The notes: generated by a model not told the origin, from the sequence alone. 64,000 nt of DNA from JBDIAG01 sp047974565 (GCA_047974565.1 JBKECN010000028.1:1-64000), one strand, 5' to 3'; positions 16,608 to 24,696 are shown, numbered from the stretch's first letter. Numbers and translations: made by a program.

Positions 16608-17291
16608 CTACTCCAGGAACGATACGAGCCGGGGAGCCATGGCTCGCAGGGCCTGACCCCGGTGGCTGATGGCGTTCTTCTCCGTCGGCGTGAGCTCCGC
16701 CATCGTGCGAGTGTCGCCGTCCACCCGCAGGATCGGGTCGTATCCGAACCCCCCACCACCGGACGGCTCTCGGGTGAGGGTGCCGGGTGCCCGTCCATGC
16801 TCGACGTGTTCGGTGCCGTCGGGCAGGACGAGTGCGACCGCGGCAACGAAGGCGGCACCCCGATGCTCGTCGGGCACGTCCGCCACCTGGTCCAGCAGCA
16901 AGCGCAGATTGTCGATGTCCCGGCCATGTGTCCCGCTCCACCGGGCGGAGAAGATGCCCGGCGCTCCGCCCATCACGTCGACGCAGAGTCCGGAGTCGTC
17001 GGCGAGGGCGGGCAGTCCGGTGGCGGTGCACGCCGCGTGCGCCTTGAGCAGCGCATTCTGCGCGAAGGTCACGCCCACCTCGGCAACCTCCGGCACGTCG
17101 AAGTCCCCGACGCCCACGACCGCAGACGCGAGCAACTGCTCGGACACCGTGCCGGCCAGGGCCTCGGCGAGAATGGCTCGTACCTCCCCGACCTTGTGGG
17201 CGTTGCGGGTGGCCAGCACCACCCGGGCCCGGTTGCCGGTCACCGCTCCAGACCCAGCCTGGGACTCGACCTCGGACTCGGACCCGCTCAT
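16608..17291 (-). CDS. rdgB: dITP/XTP pyrophosphatase (RdgB/HAM1)
   Basis: Encodes 227 aa. It hydrolyses non-canonical purine nucleoside triphosphates (ITP, dITP, XTP) to monophosphate and PPi, keeping them out of nucleic acids. Typical motifs: VVLATRNAHKVGEV at the N-terminus, FAQNALLKAHA, LADDSGLCVD, APGIFSARWSG, GGGGFGYDPI and AISHRGQAL at the C-terminus. A Ser/Glu-rich N-terminal extension of about 20 residues precedes the fold. Its ATG overlaps the stop of rph (ATGA), so the two are translationally coupled; rph-rdgB pairs are common in actinobacteria. Confidence 0.95.
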   Translation of the reverse strand: MSGSESEVESQAGSGAVTGNRARVVLATRNAHKVGEVRAILAEALAGTVSEQLLASAVVGVGDFDVPEVAEVGVTFAQNALLKAHAACTATGLPALADDSGLCVDVMGGAPGIFSARWSGTHGRDIDNLRLLLDQVADVPDEHRGAAFVAAVALVLPDGTEHVEHGRAPGTLTREPSGGGGFGYDPILRVDGDTRTMAELTPTEKNAISHRGQALRAMAPRLVSFLE

Positions 17292-18034
17292 GCCGTACCG
17301 AAGCCAGCCTTGGGCGCGGACAACGCCGATCGCTGGAGGTCGCTCAGGCGGGCGCACCCGGTCGCGGCCAGATCGAGCAGGGTGTTGAGTTCGTCCCGGT
17401 GGAAGGGCACGCCCTCGGCGGTGCCCTGCACCTCGACGAAGGACCCGGAGCCGGTGGCGACCACGTTCATGTCGGTGTCGGCCCGCACGTCTTCGAGGTA
17501 GCACAGGTCCAGGCAGGGGGTGCCGTCGACGATCCCCACGCTGACGGCGGCGACCGAGTCGGTGAGCGGATGCCCAGTCACCCAGCCCTTGGCGCGGCCG
17601 AACTCGATGGCATCTGCCAGTGCGACATAGGCACCCGTGATCGCTGCGGTGCGCGTCCCGCCGTCGGCCTGGAGCACGTCGCAGTCGAGCACGACCGTGT
17701 TCTCCCCGAGTGCCTTGGTGTCGATCACCGCACGCAGCGAGCGCCCGATCAGCCGGGAGATCTCGTGGGTGCGTCCGCCGATCCTGCCGCGCACGGACTC
17801 ACGGTCCGAGCGGGTGTTGGTCGAGCGCGGCAACATCGCGTACTCCGCGGTCACCCAGCCCTTGCCCTGGCCTTTGAGCCAGCGTGGGACCCCCTCGGTG
17901 AACGACGCCGCGCACAGCACCCGGGTGGCCCCGAACTCCACGAGAACACTGCCCTCGGCGTGGTCGAGCCAGCCTCGGGTGATGCGGACGTCTCTGAGCT
18001 GATCGACGGCACGGCCGTCGGGTCGCGATCCCAT
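17288..18034 (-). CDS. rph: Ribonuclease PH
   Basis: Encodes 248 aa. A phosphate-dependent 3'-5' exoribonuclease that trims the 3' ends of tRNA precursors; hexameric in known relatives. The N-terminus SRPDGRAVDQLRDV and the block AEGSVLVEFGATRVLC are diagnostic, followed by MLPRSTNTRSDRE (RNA and phosphate binding) and LDCDVLQADGGTRTAAITGA. ATG 18034 is chosen over an upstream start at 18130 because homologues begin near SRPDGR and GGAGAG lies 8 nt upstream. The stop overlaps rdgB. The upstream phosphodiesterase gene is 136 bp away on the same strand, an order that matches M. tuberculosis Rv1339-Rv1340-Rv1341. Confidence 0.95.
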   Translation of the reverse strand: MGSRPDGRAVDQLRDVRITRGWLDHAEGSVLVEFGATRVLCAASFTEGVPRWLKGQGKGWVTAEYAMLPRSTNTRSDRESVRGRIGGRTHEISRLIGRSLRAVIDTKALGENTVVLDCDVLQADGGTRTAAITGAYVALADAIEFGRAKGWVTGHPLTDSVAAVSVGIVDGTPCLDLCYLEDVRADTDMNVVATGSGSFVEVQGTAEGVPFHRDELNTLLDLAATGCARLSDLQRSALSAPKAGFGTA

Positions 18035-18170
18035 GGGGCGGACTCTCCAGAGTGTGGACGGTACGGGGTGTGGACGGTACAACTCGAGCGCGAGGGTACC
18101 TGGTGTCGGCGACGCGGCCGCGTCGATCACCTGTGAACTGGTCGATCACCGGTGAACTGCCGCCAACGAC

Positions 18171-18968
18171 TCAGAGGGTGATGACCATTCCCGGGTAGGC
18201 CAGGTCGAGCGGGCCGTCCCAGACCTCCTTGGCCTCGCCGCGAGTTCGTTCCGGATCGTTCCACGGCGGCACATGGGTGAGCACGAGCGCACCGACACCC
18301 GCCTCACCGGCAACCTGCCCGGCGCGCAAGCCGGTCAGGTGCACCCCGTGATACTCGTCGCGTCCCTCGTGAAAGGCGGCCTCGCACAAGAAGACGTCGG
18401 CCCCGGCCGCGGCCCTGGCCAGGCCGCTGCACACATCGGTGTCCCCGCTGTATGCGAGCACCGCGGTACCCGATCCGTCCTCGCGGGGACCCTCCACCCG
18501 GATGGCATAGGCAGGCACCGGATGCGCGACCCGGTATGCGGTCAGCGTCAGCGGGCCGATCCGGACGGGCACCTCCGCCGTCCACGCGAGGATGTCGAAT
18601 TCCGAGTGCATCCCCGGCACGAGCGGAAGGTCATAGGCGCGGGCCAATCGCTTGCCCGCGCCAGCCGGGCCGTAGAGCACCGGGCGTCGAGGGCTGGGCC
18701 CGCCGGGCCGGTACTTGAGGTACACGTAGAGCCCGCAGGCATCGAGGTAGTGATCGGCGTGCAGGTGGGTGATCGCTATCCCGTCGATCTCCTCCAGCGC
18801 GCAGTAGCGCTGCAGCGGGCCGAGTGAGCCGCTGCCCAGATCCAGCAGTACCCGGTAGGTATAGGGGCTGCCGTCGGTGGCGAGCGAATCCGCCTCGAGC
18901 AGGTAGCACGACGCGGCCCCCGATGGCCCGGGAAACGAGCCGGAGCAGCCAACCACAGTCAACCTCAC
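18171..18968 (-). CDS. MBL-fold hydrolase, probable cyclic nucleotide phosphodiesterase (Rv1339-like)
   Basis: Encodes 265 aa. The metallo-beta-lactamase fold carries THLHADH (zinc ligands), YSGDTDVCSGL and VLTHVPP near the C-terminus, as in RNase Z-like enzymes. Its place before rph-rdgB matches M. tuberculosis Rv1339, described as an atypical class II cAMP phosphodiesterase. The function is therefore inferred from fold plus synteny, and RNase Z-like activity is not excluded. GTG 18968 is supported by TACCCT (18975-18980) with 6 nt spacing, suggesting leaderless translation. Confidence 0.82.
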   Translation of the reverse strand: MRLTVVGCSGSFPGPSGAASCYLLEADSLATDGSPYTYRVLLDLGSGSLGPLQRYCALEEIDGIAITHLHADHYLDACGLYVYLKYRPGGPSPRRPVLYGPAGAGKRLARAYDLPLVPGMHSEFDILAWTAEVPVRIGPLTLTAYRVAHPVPAYAIRVEGPREDGSGTAVLAYSGDTDVCSGLARAAAGADVFLCEAAFHEGRDEYHGVHLTGLRAGQVAGEAGVGALVLTHVPPWNDPERTRGEAKEVWDGPLDLAYPGMVITL

Positions 18969-18974
18969 ACGAAG

Positions 18975-18980
18975 AGGGTA
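18975..18980 (-). promoter_or_regulatory. -10 box of a leaderless phosphodiesterase promoter
   Basis: On the minus strand TACCCT, then CTTCGT, then GTG 18968. Confidence 0.6.
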
Positions 18981-19357
18981 GGCACGCCTGTGCGCTGGGC
19001 ACGTCCACTCGGGACGCGGCCTTCATCACACTTTCTTTTTCTGTTTCTCATACATAAATGGGATGATTGATATCCCAATCGAGCGCTCGTGGAGCCGTTT
19101 TCCTGGTGCTCAACGGGCGGGCAATCTGCAGGTGAGCCTCTCGCCTGACAGCCCGCGGGTGCGCCCCGATGACTGAACACTCGGCGCACCTCATCGCCGA
19201 TGAGCACGACCCGCGAAAGTGTGCGGCCGTGCGGATGACGACCGCACGGGCTGTCGGTGACCGCCGCCTGCGCCTGCGCGAGAAGTCCCGCCGGCACGCC
19301 GGGAGACGATCCACCGTGCGTGAGGCCACGGCTCGCATTGCGAGGGTGCGCGGGATG
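18981..19357. other. Intergenic space with an AT-rich patch, no gene
   Basis: No gene is supported. Bases 19020-19076 are unusually AT-rich for this window, with TTCTTTTTCTGTTTCTC and a TGGGAT / ATCCCA dyad at about 19060-19079. The rest is ordinary GC-rich sequence downstream of DUF2017. Confidence 0.5.
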
Positions 19358-20011
19358 CTACGCGGGCGGTTGACGCCGACCGTCGCCGGCGTTGTCCAGC
19401 CCCTCCAGCAGCACGCCGGTCAGGACTTCCTGCAGATAACCGAGATGGTCGTAGACGTGGGCCATCCAGTGGTACTGGGCATCGTGGTCCCGCTCGCCAC
19501 GGATCACGTACTCCTCGACCTGGCCGGCGTCCACCTCGTCCTCGATACCCAGGCGAGTGGCGATCACCAGCCGCAGGTCGGTGAGCACTCGGGTCAGCGC
19601 CTGGGCCTCCTCGCCGGACAGCACCGGTTTGGGCGAGCGGGCCAGCATCCGTCGCACGACAGCGATCTGACGCCGCTTGGCCGCCCGTACCTCACTCTCG
19701 GTGAACCGACGAAAGTCAGCAGCCTGAGCCTCGTCCGCGGAGCCGTCGGGCAGCAACCTGGCCATCGCCGGATCCTGGGGGATCCGGACCGGCGCAGGGT
19801 CGTCGGCACCCAGCCCGGCCAGCAGACTCTCGTCCAGACCCAACTCCCGCACCCACGACGGCTCGTCCGCGCCCTGGTGCCGGTCCTGGGCATGCTCCTG
19901 GCCCTGTTCCTTGGTGAGCATCCCGTCAAGCTCATCCAGCAGGTAACTCAGCAGGTCGGCCTCGGCTGGACCAAAGTGGGACTCGATACCCGCCCGGGTG
20001 CGTCGAAACAT
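19358..20011 (-). CDS. DUF2017 family protein (clpS-linked)
   Basis: Encodes 217 aa, soluble and charged. It begins with FRRTRAGIE and EADLLSYLLDEL and continues with repeated helical segments, consistent with DUF2017, an actinobacterial family encoded next to clpS (as with Rv1332 beside Rv1331). The role is unknown; context suggests a link with regulated proteolysis. The ATG overlaps the clpS stop by one base (TGATG), so the two are translationally coupled. Confidence 0.85.
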   Translation of the reverse strand: MFRRTRAGIESHFGPAEADLLSYLLDELDGMLTKEQGQEHAQDRHQGADEPSWVRELGLDESLLAGLGADDPAPVRIPQDPAMARLLPDGSADEAQAADFRRFTESEVRAAKRRQIAVVRRMLARSPKPVLSGEEAQALTRVLTDLRLVIATRLGIEDEVDAGQVEEYVIRGERDHDAQYHWMAHVYDHLGYLQEVLTGVLLEGLDNAGDGRRQPPA

Positions 20012-20301
20012 CAGCGATCTCGGCTGAAGGTGGCCCAGAGACCGAAACCGTGCAGCGCCTCGGTGTCGCGTTCCATCTCCTCCAGCGTCCCGTTGGAGAC
20101 CACTGCCTTGCCCTTGACGTGCACATCCCGCATGAGGCGTTCGGCAATCTCACGCGAGTAGCCGAAGTAGCTCTGGAAGACGTACGTCACGTAACTCATC
20201 AGGTTCACCGGGTCGTTCCACACGACGGTCACCCACGGCTGATCCGGGCGGACGTTCGCCTTCTCCTCGATGTCGCTGACGGGAACCGGCGCCACACTCA
20301 C
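20011..20301 (-). CDS. clpS: ClpS, adaptor of the Clp protease
   Basis: Encodes 96 aa. ClpS binds the N-domain of ClpC/ClpA and delivers N-degron substrates. The conserved core PWVTVVWNDPVNLMSYV is the substrate-pocket and interface region, followed by the VHVKGKAVV loop and an E-x-M-x-R-D helix with ATFSRD at the end. GTG 20301 lies 6 nt after TAGGCT (20308-20313), so the transcript is probably leaderless. It is divergent from pncB, an arrangement known around M. tuberculosis Rv1330c-Rv1331. Confidence 0.95.
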   Translation of the reverse strand: MSVAPVPVSDIEEKANVRPDQPWVTVVWNDPVNLMSYVTYVFQSYFGYSREIAERLMRDVHVKGKAVVSNGTLEEMERDTEALHGFGLWATFSRDR

Positions 20302-20307
20302 GAACCC

Positions 20308-20313
20308 AGCCTA
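20308..20313 (-). promoter_or_regulatory. -10 box of a leaderless clpS promoter
   Basis: On the minus strand TAGGCT, then GGGTTC, then GTG 20301. The same hexamer serves pncB on the other strand 70 bp away. Confidence 0.6.
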
Positions 20314-20383
20314 CGGTCTCCACCCGAGGGCGTGCAGACGCAGATCTCGACCAGCAAGCGTCAGGGGGCAGCACCGACCGCCG

Positions 20384-20389
20384 TAGGCT
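20384..20389 (+). promoter_or_regulatory. -10 box of a leaderless pncB promoter
   Basis: TAGGCT, then 8 nt, then ATG 20398. There is no Shine-Dalgarno sequence. Confidence 0.55.
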
Positions 20390-20397
20390 TTCCCCTC

Positions 20398-21735
20398 ATG
20401 ACCACGTCGTTGCTCACCGATCGCTATGAGCTCACGATGATCCAGGCCGCCTTGCGCACCGGTGCCGCGCACCGCCGTAGCGTCTTCGAGTTGTTCGCCC
20501 GACGGCTGCCGGACGGTCGACGCTATGGCGTGGTGGCGGGTACCGGCAGATTCATCGAGGAACTCAGCCAGTTCCGGTTCGACGAGGCTGACCTGGAGTG
20601 GCTCGCCACCGAGGAGGTGGTGGACGAGGCGACGCTGGACTTCCTGGCCGACTACCGGTTCTCCGGATCGATCTGGGGGTACGCGGAGGGTGAGTGCTAC
20701 TTCCCCGGTTCGCCGGTGCTGGTGGTCGAAGGCACTTTCGCCGAGGCGGTGATCCTGGAGACGCTGGCCCTGTCGATCTTCAACCATGACTGCGCAATCG
20801 CCTCGGCCGCCTCTCGGATGACCGGGGCGGCCGGCTCGCGGTCCTGTCTGGAGATGGGCTCTCGCCGCACTCACGAGCAGGCTGGCGTGGCGGCAGCTCG
20901 AGCCGCGGTGATCGGTGGCTTCGCCTCCACCTCCAATCTGGAGGCCGGGCGCCGCTACGGCCTGACCACCGTGGGCACCGCCGCACACTCCTTCACGCTG
21001 CTGCACGACGACGAGGAGGGCGCCTTCGCCGCGCAGGTCGCCAGCCTCGGGGCCGGCACCACCCTGCTGGTGGACACCTATGACGTACCCGCGGGCGTGG
21101 CCACCGCAGTGCGTGTTGCCGGTCCGCAACTCGGCGCCGTACGGCTGGACTCCGGCGATCTGTTGGCCCTCACCCGGCGGGTCCGAGACCAACTCGACGC
21201 ACTCGGCAACACCGACACCCGGATCGTCGTCACCTCCGACCTCGATGAGCACGCCATCGCCGCGCTGGCCGCCGGACCCGTCGACGCCTACGGCGTGGGC
21301 ACCTGCCTGGTCACCGGCAGTGGGGCGCCGACCGCGGGGATGGTCTACAAGCTCGTCGCCCGCGAGGACGACTCCGGGACCATGTGCGCGGTGGCCAAGG
21401 CCTCGAAGAACAAGGCGAGCGTGGGTGGGCGCAAGTTCGCGCTGCGCCGCCGCTCCTGCGCTGCCATCGCCCAGGCCGAGGTGATCGGCGTCGGCGCGCC
21501 GGCCGAGCACGACGCGGACGACCGCCCGTTGCTGGTGCCCCTGGTGCTCGACGGCGAAGTCCAGCAGGGCTGGACGGGAGCCGAGGGCGTCACCAAAGCC
21601 ATTGCCCGACATCGAGACTCGATCGCCGAGCTACCGCCTCAGGCCCTGCAACTGCAGCGCGGAGAACCCTGCATTCCGACGGTCTATGTCACCGAGGACA
21701 CCGACCCGCACCCGCTTGCGAACCAGGAGAAGTGA
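20398..21735 (+). CDS. pncB: Nicotinate phosphoribosyltransferase
   Basis: Encodes 445 aa. It converts nicotinate, PRPP and ATP to nicotinate mononucleotide in NAD salvage (Preiss-Handler pathway). It begins LLTDRYELTMIQAAL as in the family, continues with FELFARRLPDGRRYGVVAG, EMGSRRTHEQAG (substrate and PRPP binding) and VRLDSGDL, and has KASKNKASVGG near the C-terminus. The ATG at 20398 follows a TAGGCT box. The stop overlaps the start of pncA (TGATG), so the two salvage steps are translationally coupled: nicotinamide to nicotinate to NaMN. Confidence 0.95.
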   Translation: MTTSLLTDRYELTMIQAALRTGAAHRRSVFELFARRLPDGRRYGVVAGTGRFIEELSQFRFDEADLEWLATEEVVDEATLDFLADYRFSGSIWGYAEGECYFPGSPVLVVEGTFAEAVILETLALSIFNHDCAIASAASRMTGAAGSRSCLEMGSRRTHEQAGVAAARAAVIGGFASTSNLEAGRRYGLTTVGTAAHSFTLLHDDEEGAFAAQVASLGAGTTLLVDTYDVPAGVATAVRVAGPQLGAVRLDSGDLLALTRRVRDQLDALGNTDTRIVVTSDLDEHAIAALAAGPVDAYGVGTCLVTGSGAPTAGMVYKLVAREDDSGTMCAVAKASKNKASVGGRKFALRRRSCAAIAQAEVIGVGAPAEHDADDRPLLVPLVLDGEVQQGWTGAEGVTKAIARHRDSIAELPPQALQLQRGEPCIPTVYVTEDTDPHPLANQEK

Positions 21736-22307
21736 TGAAGGCCCTGATCGTCGTCGACGTCCAGAACGACTTCTGCGAGGGAGGCTCCCTGGCGGTCTCC
21801 GGCGGTGCCGCCGTGGCCGGGGCCATCTCGCGGTACCTGGGCACCAACGCCGGGGACTATGCCGCGGTGGTGGGAACCCTCGACTCGCACATCGATCCTG
21901 GCGAGCACTTCTCCAGCGACCCGGACTTCGCCACCACCTGGCCTGTGCACTGCAAGGTGGGTACCTCGGGCGTGCATACCCATCCTGACCTGGCCACCGA
22001 CTCGATCCAGGAGTGGTTCCGCAAGGGAGCGCACAGCGCCGCCTACTCGGGCTTCGAGGGCAGCAGCCCGGACGGCACGTCCTTGGCCGATTACCTGCGC
22101 TCGCGTGACATCGACGCGGTGGACGTGGTGGGGATCGCCACCGACCACTGCGTGCGGGCGACGGCGGTGGACGCCGCCGCCGCTGGCTTCGACACCACGG
22201 TGCTGCTGGCGCTGACCGCGGCGGTGGCACCACAGAGCACCCAGGTGGCGCTGGAGCAGCTGGCGACCGCCGGAGTCAGGGTGGAAGGCGAGCTCGCTGG
22301 CAGCTGA
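21735..22307 (+). CDS. pncA: Nicotinamidase
   Basis: Encodes 190 aa, an isochorismatase-like hydrolase that deamidates nicotinamide to nicotinate. VVDVQNDFCEGGSL carries the catalytic Asp, DSHIDPGEHF gives the Asp/His metal ligands, WPVHCKVGTSG is conserved, and GIATDHCVRATAVDA supplies the nucleophilic Cys. The lysine between them is in FRKGAHSAAYSGFEG. It overlaps pncB by one base (TGATG). In mycobacteria this enzyme also activates pyrazinamide. Confidence 0.95.
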   Translation: MKALIVVDVQNDFCEGGSLAVSGGAAVAGAISRYLGTNAGDYAAVVGTLDSHIDPGEHFSSDPDFATTWPVHCKVGTSGVHTHPDLATDSIQEWFRKGAHSAAYSGFEGSSPDGTSLADYLRSRDIDAVDVVGIATDHCVRATAVDAAAAGFDTTVLLALTAAVAPQSTQVALEQLATAGVRVEGELAGS

Positions 22308-22802
22308 CCCGTTACAGGCGGTGGCGAACTAGTCAATCCGTCAGATTTTCTCGAGCTTCGGCCTGCTGAACCACTCTCGCCGGCTTCTTGGTCGCGTCTC
22401 AACGAGATCGGCCACAGTGACTGGCCTTTCCCAGCTGGGATCCGGGCAGCAAATGGATACTGCCGAAATCCAAGAATGTTCTCCCATTCCGGTTGACAAG
22501 GCCGGGCTGAGTTGAAACCGTCACTCTATGTCACATCGATGACCCGCGAGGAGCACAGTGTCCGAGCAATGAGGCCCGAGCCGCTACTCGACCCGTGCCG
22601 GTCACTCAAGGCGACCGCGCCGGGCATCGTGTGAGCAAGTGCCGAGGTTCGGCACGCCGCGAAGGGTCGCCACGGGTCACCCGCGCCTCGCGGGCCGACC
22701 GATGTGACCCTATTGAGCCACCGCTTCACTAAACCGATATAACAGGAATATCAGTCACTACAGGCCATCGACGACCGAGTTTCCCATCCCCTCGGAGGAA
22801 CC
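22308..22802. other. 495-bp intergenic region around the structured element
   Basis: No protein gene is supported. After the nested inverted repeats come TTGAGC (22713-22718) and GATATAAC (22736-22743), a plausible promoter for the downstream secreted protein. The structured element would then lie upstream of that transcript's start rather than in its leader. Confidence 0.5.
22530..22708 (+). ncRNA. Candidate structured RNA with nested helices
   Basis: Nested perfect inverted repeats: GTCACATCG (22530) with CGATGTGAC (22700); CCCGCGAGG (22543) with CCTCGCGGG (22686); GACCCGTG (22590) with CACGGGTC (22671); GGCGACC (22610) with GGTCGCC (22665, sharing one base with the previous helix); GTGCCGA (22639) with TCGGCAC (22649). 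Together they form one long rod of about 179 nt with an asymmetric bulge on the left (22552-22589). TTGACA lies upstream at 22493, without a well-spaced -10. The strand is inferred from neighbours. I cannot match it to 6S, SRP or a known riboswitch. Confidence 0.5.
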
Positions 22803-23657
22803 ATGAAGAAGAACCGGACATTCGCCACCGGCCTGCTCGCCGCCGCGGCCCTCGTCGCCAGCGCCTTCAGCGGTGCCGCGGCGCAGGCCGCCGAAGACAC
22901 CAAGGGCCCAGCGCTGTTCGCCCCGTCACCGGCCCGTTTCGTCGTCGGCTCACGCATCATGCGCGGGGTCTGGTATGACGACGCCGGCGAGAACGGCGGC
23001 GAGTTCACGAACGAGATCAAAGCGCGGATCACCTGGTCGGCCCAGGATCGTTCAGGCATCTGCGGCTACGACGTGTACACGGTCTTCGCAGGCATGGAAC
23101 CGACACTCGAGGTCGAGGGCACCATGGAGACCTCGTACGTCACCACCGAGACAGACTACGACGACGACTTCGGCGGTGGCTCGTTCAAGGTCACCGGCTG
23201 GGACATCGTCGCCCATGACTGCGCAGGCAACACCTCCACCGTCTACGTCGCGGGCGCGCCGTGGATGGTGCAGCAGGACGGAGGTATCAAGGGCTGGCCG
23301 AGCCCCGGCCCCACCTACCACGGTGACTGGTCGACGGTCCGCAGCGTGCGGTACTCGATGGGGAGCGCGGCCCGTTCCACCACCAATGGTGACTCGGCCG
23401 ACTACACCGTCGAGCCTCGCTGGGACGTCGACACGCCTCGCGTGGCCCTGGTGATGGCTAAGGGGCCGAACAACGGGGTGGTGCAGGTCGCCATCAACGG
23501 CCAAGTTCGCGCAGACGTCGACACCTACTCACCCACCGAGCGTCCTCGTGTGGTGGTCTGGCAGACCACGGCTAAGGCCGGAGACGTGATCACCCTGATC
23601 AACCGGGGTACCCCGGACCGGAGCCAGATCGATCTGGACGGCTTCCTCCTGCGGTGA
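22803..23657 (+). CDS. Secreted protein with C-terminal beta-sandwich module
   Basis: Encodes 284 aa. A signal peptide KKNRTFATGLLAAAALVAS with AQA cleavage near residue 30 indicates export. The N-terminal half has an Ig-like pattern (ITWSAQDRSGICGYDVYT, VTGWDIVAHDCAGNTS). The C-terminal half, from YHGDWSTVRSVRYSMG through VALVMAKGPNNGVVQVAING to RSQIDLDGFLL, matches a recurrent jelly-roll-like module of actinobacterial surface proteins, recalled from memory. The function is unknown, possibly carbohydrate or wall binding. GGAGG lies before ATG 22803. The 3' end overlaps the convergent thiD by 59 bp. Confidence 0.8.
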   Translation: MKKNRTFATGLLAAAALVASAFSGAAAQAAEDTKGPALFAPSPARFVVGSRIMRGVWYDDAGENGGEFTNEIKARITWSAQDRSGICGYDVYTVFAGMEPTLEVEGTMETSYVTTETDYDDDFGGGSFKVTGWDIVAHDCAGNTSTVYVAGAPWMVQQDGGIKGWPSPGPTYHGDWSTVRSVRYSMGSAARSTTNGDSADYTVEPRWDVDTPRVALVMAKGPNNGVVQVAINGQVRADVDTYSPTERPRVVVWQTTAKAGDVITLINRGTPDRSQIDLDGFLLR

Positions 23658-24531
23658 TTACCGCCGGATGGCCGGCCAATCCTGGTGTGGCAGGGTGGCC
23701 GGCCACCGGGAACTGATCGCCTGGGGCTTTCCCCCACCATTGGTGGAAGTGATGCACCGGGCCGTGCCCGTGGCCGACGTGCAACTCATCCGCCCGGCGC
23801 AGGGCCTGGGTGAGCCAGGCCTTGGCATCGATCACCGCCTCCTGCCACGTGTCCCGCTGCGGCGCCAGCGCGGCGATGGCCGAGGACAGCGAGCAGCCGG
23901 TGCCATGGGTGTTCCGGGTGCTCACCCGGGGTGCATCGATGTCGTGTGCGCCCTCGGCGGTGACCAGCACGTCCGTTGAGCGTCCTGGGGTGGTGAGGTG
24001 TCCGCCCTTGACCAGCACGCGTTTCGCGCCCAGGCCCCGGATGCTCTCGCCTTGGGCCACCATCGCGGCCAGATCGGTGGCCGGGCGAGACCCGGCCAGC
24101 AGCGCCGCCTCGGCCAGGTTGGGGGTGACCAGATCGGCGTGCGGCACCAGCGCGCGCAGCGCGTCGACGGCGTCCTCATCCAGCAGCCGGTCACCGCTGG
24201 TGGCCACCATCACCGGATCGATCACCAACCGCTGCGGCCGGTGGACGGTGACGAAGTCCGTGACCACCTGCACCAGTTCGGCGCTGGCGAGCATGCCGAC
24301 CTTGACGGTGTCGATCCGGACATCCTCCACCAAGGTGTGCAGCTGCAGCCGGACGAAGTCCGCGGGCACCGGATGGATCCCGGTGACGCCGCGGGTGTTC
24401 TGCGCGGTGAGCGCGGTCAGCACGCTGGTGCCGTAGGCGCCAAGGCTGGAGAAGGTCTTCAGATCGGCCTGGACCCCGGCACCGCCGCTGGGATCGCTGC
24501 CGGCGATGGTCAAGGCGACGGGAGGGGCCAT
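23599..24531 (-). CDS. thiD: Hydroxymethylpyrimidine/phosphomethylpyrimidine kinase
   Basis: Encodes 310 aa. It phosphorylates HMP and HMP-P in thiamine pyrophosphate synthesis. LTIAGSDPSGGAGVQADLKTF at the N-terminus, DPVMVATSG, TPNLAEAALL, VLVKGGH and the anion hole NTHGTGCSLSSAIAA are canonical. The core ends near residue 275; a Gly/Pro-rich tail of about 35 residues has no match in the family and partly overlaps the 3' end of the convergent secreted-protein gene. No TPP riboswitch was seen in the leader; a tandem array occupies it. CAGGCT lies 6 nt before the ATG, a possible imperfect leaderless -10. Confidence 0.93.
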   Translation of the reverse strand: MAPPVALTIAGSDPSGGAGVQADLKTFSSLGAYGTSVLTALTAQNTRGVTGIHPVPADFVRLQLHTLVEDVRIDTVKVGMLASAELVQVVTDFVTVHRPQRLVIDPVMVATSGDRLLDEDAVDALRALVPHADLVTPNLAEAALLAGSRPATDLAAMVAQGESIRGLGAKRVLVKGGHLTTPGRSTDVLVTAEGAHDIDAPRVSTRNTHGTGCSLSSAIAALAPQRDTWQEAVIDAKAWLTQALRRADELHVGHGHGPVHHFHQWWGKAPGDQFPVAGHPATPGLAGHPAVITAGGSRPDRSGSGPGYPG

Positions 24532-24546
24532 GGGGTCAGCCTGTCA

Positions 24547-24696
24547 GCACCGGGCCGCAGTGTCAGCCACCGGGCCGCAGTCTCATCCGTGCCGCGGTGT
24601 CAGCCACCGTGCCACAGTGTCATCTGGGCCGCAGTGTCAGCCACCGTGCCACAGTGTCATCCTGGCCGCGGTCTGATCCGGGCCGCAGTGTCAGCC
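24547..24696. repeat. 17-20 bp tandem array upstream of thiD
   Basis: About eight copies of GGCCGCAGTGTCA with a spacer that alternates between a longer form (GCCACC) and a shorter one (TCC/TCT). Unit variants include GTGCCACAGTGTCA. The array fills the space between the end of helD and the thiD start. Confidence 0.88.

Noticed and set aside
19169..20161. Plus-strand open frame opposite DUF2017 and clpS
   Set aside because: Both minus-strand genes are recognisable and translationally coupled; the plus-strand product has no family features.
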